Assembly (NCBI GenBank): GCA_900547835.1
Contig: URIJ01000059.1
Span: 1-10,968, forward strand
DNA: 10,968 nt
Reading direction: 5' to 3'
DNA from: an uncultured Collinsella sp.
GTDB taxonomy: Bacteria > Actinomycetota > Coriobacteriia > Coriobacteriales > Coriobacteriaceae
The notes below the pieces were generated by a model. The model had not been told where the DNA came from and made no database searches. It worked only from the letters and a program-made list of their open reading frames with translations. A program made the translations under genes and the position numbers. Below are positions 6,982 through 10,968 of this stretch, in pieces. Position 1 is the first letter of the stretch; each line of letters begins with the position of its first letter.

Positions 6982-7335
6982 GTGGGTGCTGTTAGCGGCA
7001 TGGCGCAGGTGAACGTTCGCGTGGATCGCCAGGTCAAGGACCATGCGGAGGAAGCGTTGCGGCTTTCGGACAGATCACTGCCCGAGCTCATCAAAAAGGT
7101 CGTGGCCAAGGTCGCGCAGGGCGGCGGGCAGTGCGAGGAAGTGCTTGCGGCCGTCGACGACCGGCAACAGACCGTCGCGCACGATACTCCGTTCGCCGCG
7201 TCGTGGGCAGCGGCAGACCGGCTTTATGCAGATTTGGGCATCGCTGCGTCGCCCGTATCCGACGATCGCGATTGGGACACAATCTATTCCGAAGCCATGG
7301 ACGAGCGCTATCGCCAAAAGGGGATGATCCTGTGA
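6982..7335 (+). CDS. RelB/DinJ-type antitoxin
   Basis: Predicted 117-residue antitoxin that should neutralise the overlapping PIN toxin and repress its own promoter. The GTG at 6982 is chosen because AAGGGAG (6965-6971) lies about 10 nt upstream. An in-frame GTG at 6940 lies in the -10 box, and the ATG at 7000 has no ribosome site, although family similarity starts there (MAQVNVRVD). Residues 7-45 carry the ribbon-helix-helix pattern AQVNVRVDRQVKDHAEEALR then LPELIKKVV, as in RelB/DinJ DNA-binding domains. The C-terminal part, with DRDWDTIYSEAMDERYRQKG, would be the toxin-binding tail. Its stop overlaps the toxin start. RelB/DinJ antitoxins normally partner RelE or YafQ, so a PIN partner is unusual. 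Confidence 0.75.
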   Translation: MGAVSGMAQVNVRVDRQVKDHAEEALRLSDRSLPELIKKVVAKVAQGGGQCEEVLAAVDDRQQTVAHDTPFAASWAAADRLYADLGIAASPVSDDRDWDTIYSEAMDERYRQKGMIL

Positions 7336-7847
7336 GCGGAGCCCCTCTCAAGATCATGGTGGACGCCAACGTATGGGTTGATTCGTTTTGCGTCGACCAT
7401 GCCGAGTCGCTTGCCGCGCGTGCGTTTATTGGACAGGCGACGGAGACGGGGGCGTTGCTGTTCTTCCCGGTGCATATCGCTAAGGACGTGCTACCCGTCG
7501 TCCAACACGAGCTGAAGCGCAGCGTTCTTGCCAGCGGGGGAGCACTCGACGAGGCATCTGCCCGTGCAATTGGCGATGCGGCGCTGGCGTTTGTTCGGAA
7601 CATGACCGAAAACGCCACGGCCGTGGGTGCAGATGCGTCGGACCTTTGGCTGGCCGACAAATACTTAGCGCTCCATCGCGATTACGAGGACAACTTGGTG
7701 CTCGCCGCGTGCAAGCGCGCGCAGGTCGATTACTTGGTGACCAACGATCGTAAGCTGCTCGAACATGCCGATCTTGCAGCAAAGACCCCGCACCAAATGA
7801 TGCCGATTCTTGCTTTGGCCGAACGTGGCGGCGCGGCTATCGGTTGA
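7332..7847 (+). CDS. PIN-domain (VapC-like) ribonuclease toxin
   Basis: Predicted 171-residue toxin, probably a magnesium-dependent RNase that cuts RNA when antitoxin is depleted. It starts at a GTG sharing GTGA with the antitoxin stop, a 4-nt overlap typical of coupled toxin-antitoxin genes; an ATG nine residues in (7356) is the alternative start. PIN motifs visible are Asp11 in VDANVWVDSF, the acidic DYEDN at 117-121 near the fourth strand, and TND at 137-139 with Asp139. These match the acidic active site of PIN nucleases. It is longer than the usual 130-140 residue VapC because of a helical middle section (about 45-105). The next gene is convergent, so the operon ends here. Confidence 0.75.
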   Translation: MSGAPLKIMVDANVWVDSFCVDHAESLAARAFIGQATETGALLFFPVHIAKDVLPVVQHELKRSVLASGGALDEASARAIGDAALAFVRNMTENATAVGADASDLWLADKYLALHRDYEDNLVLAACKRAQVDYLVTNDRKLLEHADLAAKTPHQMMPILALAERGGAAIG

Positions 7848-7859
7848 CGCGAACTGTTT

Positions 7860-7896
7860 GCGGGCCTCTTGGACGACGATGCGCCAAGGGGCCCGC
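7860..7896. terminator. Strong hairpin between convergent genes (bidirectional terminator)
   Basis: GCGGGCCTCTTGG (7860-7872) pairs with CCAAGGGGCCCGC (7884-7896) over 13 bp including one G-U pair, around an 11-nt loop. It lies 12 nt after the toxin stop and 9 nt beyond the end of the convergent gene. T-rich tracts on both sides are modest. Confidence 0.65.
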
Positions 7897-7905
7897 GTCT
7901 GATAT

Positions 7906-8340
7906 TTACAAAAGCGCGGCCTTGATGACGGGAGCTTCGGCGAGCTTTTCGGCAGCCTTTTCGTCGGAATCGTTTAGTGCTGCCAGACTGCGGTAGACCC
8001 ACTCGTTGACCTGGGTGTTCTTGACGCCTGCGGTCTGCATAAGGGCGCCTACCTCGCGGATTGCTGCGAGCAGATCGGCTTTGGGACCCGCGAGCTCGAC
8101 CTCGATGCCGTGGTAGGCGGCCACGCCGCGGTTCTCACTCACGTGGTCGATAAAGCCCTCGACGGTCTCAAGCTGCTGGGCGAGAGCTGCATCATCGTCA
8201 GCGTCCAGCGCAACAAGGGCGTTCGAAACCGTGAGGGCGGGATGTCCGCAGGGGACAAAGCCTTCGATGACATCCATAGCTTCGGTAATGGTTGAACCCA
8301 GACCTGCGAGGGCATTGACGAGTTGCTGCTTGGTATCCAT
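7906..8340 (-). CDS. Hypothetical 144-residue helical acidic protein
   Basis: I do not recognise this protein. It starts MDTKQQLVNALAGLG with GAAAGGA a few nt upstream of the ATG at 8340, a good ribosome site, and coding character is clear. It has no signal peptide or membrane segment and is predicted mostly helical, rich in Ala, Leu, Asp and Glu. Single cysteine at the PCGHP stretch (residues 30-34) is notable but does not form a metal motif. The C-terminal half has ALMQTAGVKNTQVNEWVYRSLAAL in pattern form, suggesting a small folded cytosolic protein. It is alone, convergent with the toxin and divergent from ssrA, with its own likely -10 box, so it gives no context for function. Confidence 0.7.
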   Translation of the reverse strand: MDTKQQLVNALAGLGSTITEAMDVIEGFVPCGHPALTVSNALVALDADDDAALAQQLETVEGFIDHVSENRGVAAYHGIEVELAGPKADLLAAIREVGALMQTAGVKNTQVNEWVYRSLAALNDSDEKAAEKLAEAPVIKAALL

Positions 8341-8376
8341 AACGGTCCTTTCGACGGGTCAATTTTGCTTGGCGAA

Positions 8377-8382
8377 AATATA
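8377..8382 (-). promoter_or_regulatory. -10 box candidate for the 144-residue protein gene
   Basis: TATATT on the minus strand (8382-8377) matches consensus at 5 of 6, 37 nt before the ATG. No good -35 is seen at 16-18 nt upstream. Confidence 0.4.
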
Positions 8383-8475
8383 CGTGACGCGATCGGTAGC
8401 AAAAGTGCGAAGTGCGGAGCACATTGGGGTCTTCACAGCTCGTGCATAGAACAGCTGTCCGCTTTCAGAACGTGG

Positions 8476-8481
8476 TAAGAT
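8476..8481 (+). promoter_or_regulatory. -10 box candidate for ssrA
   Basis: TAAGAT (8476-8481) lies about 97 nt before the mature tmRNA 5' end. A convincing -35 is not seen 16-18 nt upstream. If it is used, the primary transcript carries about 90 nt of leader removed by processing. 8341-8475 otherwise shows no gene. Confidence 0.4.
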
Positions 8482-8493
8482 AGCTATCCACGA

Positions 8494-8568
8494 GCGGGGT
8501 TCACCCCGCGTGTTCCTTGAAAAGTCGACGGGCGTTGGGTGCTCGTACCCAATGCCATCCAGACTTTC
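8494..8568 (+). other. Two stable hairpins just upstream of mature tmRNA
   Basis: GCGGGG-TTCA-CCCCGC (8494-8509) is a perfect 6-bp stem. The second, from AAAGTC (8522-8527) to GACTTT (8563-8568), is a long interrupted stem whose inner part GCGTTGGGT (8533-8541) pairs with ACCCAATGC (8548-8556) including one G-U pair. The mature tmRNA begins 9 nt later. Neither stem is followed by a T run, so they are more likely leader structure than terminators. Confidence 0.45.
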
Positions 8569-8577
8569 CCGACATTC

Positions 8578-8941
8578 GGGGGCGACTGGTTTCGACACGA
8601 TAGCTCTGAGAGAGGAAGCAAGCCGAGGTCTCCTCGCCTCGTTAAACAGGGGTACCGTCAAATTGAATTGACAACAACTCTTCTTTTGAGCCTATGGCTC
8701 TCGCTGCTTAGTTTATAGCGGCGCGTCAACCCGGTGATTTCCCCGACACCGGCGCGACGTCATTTTAGGGGAATGCTCCTGCGCACGTAATCGGTATGGC
8801 GCGGGCTAAGACCGAACCGGTTAGGACGCCGCGAGCGTGTCGCTGCGCGCAAAGCGTCCGAGACAAAACCAGCGACTGAGCTTGGAGATGCCAATCAGGG
8901 GGCTTTCGTGGACCGGAGTTCGATTCTCCGCGCCTCCACCA
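8578..8941 (+). ncRNA. ssrA: Transfer-messenger RNA (tmRNA)
   Basis: This RNA rescues stalled ribosomes and tags incomplete proteins for degradation, acting with SmpB. Both ends are visible: GGGGGCG (8578-8584) pairs with CGCCTCC (8931-8937), one G-U pair included, followed by ACCA. The T-arm is CGGAG-TTCGATT-CTCCG (8914-8930), and the 5' side carries the conserved GACTGGTTTCGACA stretch. The open reading frame within encodes a tag ending MALAA before TAG (8709-8711). The 364-nt one-piece form and the encoded CCA are normal. The 3' end is a common phage integration site, and phage genes follow directly. Confidence 0.95.
8670..8711 (+). other. tmRNA tag-peptide reading frame
   Basis: Reading back in frame from TAG (8709-8711) gives DNNSSFEPMALAA from GAC at 8670. 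An in-frame TGA lies two codons before GAC, so the resume codon must be ATT at 8667 or GAC at 8670; GAC is more likely. The hydrophobic ALAA end is the ClpXP-type degron. Most bacteria resume at an Ala codon, so an Asp start is less usual. Confidence 0.7.
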
Positions 8942-9009
8942 ACTGTTCAGTAGGCGAACACATACGCGTGTTCGTCGTTAGGCGGGCGTTCGTATTGCTC
9001 GTCAGATAG

Positions 9010-9041
9010 AAAGAAGCCGCTCCATACGGGGCGGCTTCTTT
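9010..9041. terminator. Bidirectional terminator between ssrA and the phage lysis cassette
   Basis: AAAGAAGCCGCTCC (9010-9023) pairs with GGGGCGGCTTCTTT (9028-9041) over 14 bp, one G-U pair, with a 4-nt ATAC loop. The A-run on one side and T-run on the other serve as terminator tracts in both directions. It ends 5 nt from the stop of the last phage gene. Confidence 0.85.
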
Positions 9042-9046
9042 GCGTT

Positions 9047-9358
9047 CTAGGCCTGCGGCATGATCTCCTGCTCGCCGTCCTCGTCCATGTACGGCATGAG
9101 GAACACGCCGCCCTGCTCGGTGGTAAGCAGCAGGTACTCGCGGTTGTGCTCGTCGCACACGATTTCCTGGCCGATGCCCTCGGGCAGGTCGTATATGGGG
9201 CCGTCCGTGCGGGCTTGCCTCACGGTCACGTCTTGCGCGCCCATGGCCTGCGACGCGCAGCTGGCGGCGGCCAGGACGATGAACAGCAGGACGACCGCCG
9301 CGAGGATGGGGCCGCACCCGCCGTTGCGATCCCCGTCTGCGGGGCTCGGGTACGGCAT
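9047..9358 (-). CDS. Small membrane or lipoprotein-like phage protein at the end of the lysis cassette
   Basis: Predicted 103-residue protein starting MPYPSPADGDRNGG, 3 nt after the endolysin stop, with AGGTGGG upstream as ribosome site. Residues about 15-35 (CGPILAAVVLLFIVLAAASC) form a hydrophobic segment ending in Cys, which could be a lipobox-like or an anchor sequence, although the -3 residue is Ala, not Leu. The rest would be extracellular and is acidic, with EIVCDEHNREYLLL and GGVFLMPYMDEDG; that pattern vaguely resembles DUF6440 proteins. Role unknown: a lysis accessory or a superinfection-immunity factor are guesses from position, as last gene before the attachment end. Start could be later, but no better ribosome site is seen. 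Confidence 0.6.
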   Translation of the reverse strand: MPYPSPADGDRNGGCGPILAAVVLLFIVLAAASCASQAMGAQDVTVRQARTDGPIYDLPEGIGQEIVCDEHNREYLLLTTEQGGVFLMPYMDEDGEQEIMPQA

Positions 9359-9361
9359 GGC

Positions 9362-10174
9362 CTATCCCACCTTCACCAGATAGTCGTCGGCCTCTGGCTT
9401 GCCCGTGGCCTTGCCCACGGCGATGTAGCGCGTTGCGCCGCTGTAGCCCGTGTATCGGCCCCACACGTAGCCGTCGGCGATCTTGTACCAGTTATCCAGC
9501 GTCACGGTCTCGCCGTTGGAATAGTGCGCCACCTCGGTGCCGCCCAGGCCGGGGGCGTCGCGCACGCGCAGGTAGTCCACAGTGCAGCGGTAGGTGCCGC
9601 CGAAGTTCTCGGTCGTTTCCTGCTGCGCAGGCTGCGGCTGCGGGACGGCTGCGGGGGCACTTCCAGCAGTGATGCCGAAGCATTCCAGGTAGATGCGCGC
9701 CAGCTCGTCCAGGTTGCCGTTGAACTTCTCGCGGTCGCCGTCGTTGTCGATGAAGCCGTTCTCGCACAGGCGGTAGTTGATGCCGCGCGCGGCGGCTCGG
9801 TTCGGGTTCGCGAGGTCGGAACGGCGCACCAGCTTCTCGGAGCGCCCGGGCATGAACGCCGCCAGCTTGTCGGCCAGCGCATTGTCGTACTCGTCAGGCT
9901 CAAGGCCCTCCTTGATGATGACGTGCGCGCCGTGGGCCGTGGCGATGCCGCTGGCGTCCATGTGCAGCTCCACCACTGGCGCGTCGGTGCTCAGGCGGTT
10001 AAGCCCGCCGTCGGCGTACCAGTTGCGGGACGTATCGCCCAGCTCGACCTCGGAACCGCCCAGTTCCTTGATTCGCTGGCCCAGGGCGCGAACGCGCTCG
10101 GCCTCGGTGCAGCCGCCTGCGCAGCAGCCGGGGTCGCCAGCGCCGTGGCCGCAGATGATGAACAGTTTAGCCAT
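9362..10174 (-). CDS. Phage endolysin: N-acetylmuramoyl-L-alanine amidase with SH3b domain
   Basis: Predicted 270-residue enzyme that cuts the bond between muramic acid and the stem peptide to burst the cell. Residues 1-165 match Amidase_3: GHGAGDPG with His10, Glu24 or Glu26 in the TEAER stretch, His71 in ELHMDAS and Glu138 in CENGFID, the zinc ligands and catalytic Glu of the family. A Pro/Gln-rich linker (about 168-190) joins a C-terminal SH3b-like wall-binding domain (about 191-265; TVDYLRVRDAPG then DGYVWGRYTG). No signal peptide, as expected for a holin-released endolysin. Start has GGAAGGAG 6 nt upstream within the end of the holin-like gene. The gene lies 3 nt after the holin stop and 3 nt before the next gene. 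Confidence 0.9.
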   Translation of the reverse strand: MAKLFIICGHGAGDPGCCAGGCTEAERVRALGQRIKELGGSEVELGDTSRNWYADGGLNRLSTDAPVVELHMDASGIATAHGAHVIIKEGLEPDEYDNALADKLAAFMPGRSEKLVRRSDLANPNRAAARGINYRLCENGFIDNDGDREKFNGNLDELARIYLECFGITAGSAPAAVPQPQPAQQETTENFGGTYRCTVDYLRVRDAPGLGGTEVAHYSNGETVTLDNWYKIADGYVWGRYTGYSGATRYIAVGKATGKPEADDYLVKVG

Positions 10175-10177
10175 TGC

Positions 10178-10483
10178 CTACTCCTTCCCGCCTACGGTCA
10201 CGCCCAACAGGGCGTCGAGCCACTTGGATGTGATGCCTACCGACTTGAACAGCGTGTAGGCCGCCTGCACGCCGCCTACCACGGCGAAGGCGCACGTGAC
10301 CCATGCGTCCGGGTCTGCGGGCACGCCGCCCACGAAGCCGGTCACGACGCCCGCCAGGAGCGAGCAGCCCAGCGCCAGGATGCGCGCGGCCTTGCCGGTC
10401 ATGGCCTCGGTCTTGATCAGCTGCACCGCGAACGGCACGGCGAAAGACAGCACGATGGCTGCGATTGCTTGCATTTCTGTCAT
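10178..10483 (-). CDS. Holin-like phage membrane protein
   Basis: Predicted 101-residue protein starting MTEMQAIAAIVLSF, with AAAGGA upstream of the ATG at 10483; the 15 extra residues of the longer frame lie over that ribosome site and are left out. Three hydrophobic segments are seen at about 5-21, 31-48 and 56-73, with short charged loops (IKTEAMTGKAAR; ADPD) and a charged tail, matching small phage holins. It directly precedes the endolysin with a 3-nt gap, the typical holin-endolysin order, and would form the pores that let the endolysin reach the wall. No specific holin family is recognised, so assignment rests on topology and context. Confidence 0.72.
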   Translation of the reverse strand: MTEMQAIAAIVLSFAVPFAVQLIKTEAMTGKAARILALGCSLLAGVVTGFVGGVPADPDAWVTCAFAVVGGVQAAYTLFKSVGITSKWLDALLGVTVGGKE

Positions 10484-10496
10484 TTCGGATTCCTTT

Positions 10497-10910
10497 CTAT
10501 CGAGCCGATTCCTTGTAGAGCAGGTCAACGCGGTCGGCGATGTGGTCGACCTTCGCCGCCATGCCCTGGCTGCGCGCCTGGCTGTTCGCCAGGTCGGCGT
10601 GCAGCACCTCGTTTGAGGTCACGACGGACTCCATGAGCGCCTTCATGGCCTCCATCAGCGCGTTGCTGCGCTCCATCTGCGCGGCGATGCGGCCCTCCAT
10701 CTGGCTGCGCTCGCGGTCGCGCTGCGCCCGCTCGTTCACCTCGTCCTGCTTTCGCTCTTCGCGCTTGAGGTCGATGTTCGCCTTGCGCTCGTTCTGGGCC
10801 TTGAACTCTTCGAGGAACTGCTTGCCGAAGTACAGGACCACTAGGACGAGCAGCGCGCCGAAAAGCGACCCGGGGCCGTACGGCGCGAAGATTTCCAGCA
10901 CGTCGGTCAT
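10497..10910 (-). CDS. Phage membrane-anchored coiled-coil protein (XhlA/BhlA-like)
   Basis: Predicted 137-residue protein with one membrane segment near residues 16-30 (LFGALLVLVVLYFGKQF) and a long charged helical tail with alternating EER/KQ/RD stretches, a coiled coil ending VDHIADRVDLLYKESAR. Start at ATG 10910 is chosen because GGAGG lies about 11 nt before it; the GTG at 10922 touches the same GGAGG and has no spacing. Topology resembles BhlA/UviB and XhlA lysis accessories, which place a membrane anchor next to a coiled-coil. It lies 13 nt before the holin-like gene, so a joint role in lysis is likely, but tail-module function cannot be excluded. Confidence 0.7.
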   Translation of the reverse strand: MTDVLEIFAPYGPGSLFGALLVLVVLYFGKQFLEEFKAQNERKANIDLKREERKQDEVNERAQRDRERSQMEGRIAAQMERSNALMEAMKALMESVVTSNEVLHADLANSQARSQGMAAKVDHIADRVDLLYKESAR

Positions 10911-10918
10911 TCGTTTTC

Positions 10919-10968
10919 TCACCTCCTCGAATCGCTGCCGCGATTGTCCGCAAGGTGTCGCCGGGCAA
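10919..10968 (-). CDS. Possible C-terminal end of the upstream phage gene (cut by window edge)
   Basis: In one minus-strand frame the window edge reads ARRHLADNRGSDSRR and then TGA (10921-10919), overlapping the ribosome site of the next gene. Only 15 codons are seen, so this is position-based and could be chance. Confidence 0.3.
   Translation of the reverse strand, partial: ARRHLADNRGSDSRR

Larger units (their letters stand above)
8942..10968 (-). mobile_element. Lysis end of a prophage next to the ssrA 3' end (continues past window)
   Basis: Directly after the tmRNA CCA the content changes to a minus-strand phage cassette with coiled-coil membrane protein, holin-like protein, endolysin and a small accessory gene. 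The tmRNA 3' end (T-arm to CCA) would be the attachment core, and the junction lies at about 8914-8941. No second copy of the tmRNA 3' end and no integrase are in the window, so the other end must lie beyond 10968. Between 8942 and 9009 there is no gene, only a small hairpin CGAACAC/GTGTTCG (8955-8961 with 8968-8974). Confidence 0.6.

Noticed and set aside
8359..8661. Minus-strand open frame of 100 codons over the ssrA 5' region
   Set aside because: It overlaps the tmRNA and its leader and has no ribosome site or family resemblance.
9146..10636. Long plus-strand open frame of 496 codons opposite the lysis cassette
   Set aside because: It is the antisense shadow of four minus-strand genes with ribosome sites and tight spacing; its translation is low-complexity Ala/Gly/Val/Arg with no domain.
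1..10968. CRISPR arrays, insertion sequences, rRNA and ordinary tRNA genes
   Set aside because: No spaced direct repeat series, transposase gene or cloverleaf apart from the tRNA-like part of tmRNA was seen.

Overview
The window looks like a gut actinobacterium of the class Coriobacteriia, most likely Collinsella or a close relative. This rests on the high-GC coding style, the form of the AraC-type sensor domain at the left edge, and a tmRNA whose tag ends MALAA. It is an inference from pattern recognition, not a database result.

Region 1 (1-6908) looks like a metal-handling island. A divergent AraC-family regulator (minus strand, cut by the left edge) faces two back-to-back half-transporters (691-4275), each a membrane domain fused to an ATPase domain. 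They form a heterodimeric ABC pair of the kind seen in siderophore importers such as YbtPQ and IrtAB. A separate promoter follows and drives an 81-residue glycine-zipper membrane protein (DUF6110-like) and a 691-residue P1B-type ATPase with SCA in place of the usual CPx metal motif. That pairing and that motif match the fezA/fezB pair that builds ferrosomes, the membrane-bound iron granules described in Clostridioides difficile and Desulfovibrio. A 16-bp near-palindrome, consensus GTTAGCCATGGCTAAC, lies in the AraC/ABC intergenic region and again over the fez-like promoter, so the two units may share one metal-responsive regulator. My reading is that the ABC pair brings iron in and the small protein plus the ATPase store it.

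Region 2 (6909-8340) holds a toxin-antitoxin pair (RelB/DinJ-type antitoxin overlapping a PIN-domain toxin by 4 nt) with a clear promoter and GCTAGC repeats. A strong bidirectional hairpin follows, then a convergent gene for an unrecognised 144-residue helical protein.

Region 3 (8341-8941) is ssrA (tmRNA), complete from the acceptor stem to CCA, preceded by about 90 nt containing two hairpins.

Region 4 (8942-10968) starts directly after the tmRNA CCA end and carries a minus-strand phage lysis cassette: TM/coiled-coil protein, holin-like protein, Amidase_3-SH3b endolysin and a small membrane or lipoprotein-like protein. A 14-bp bidirectional terminator sits between the endolysin cassette and ssrA. 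This is probably the lysis end of a prophage integrated at the ssrA 3' end; the integrase and the other attachment site are outside the window.
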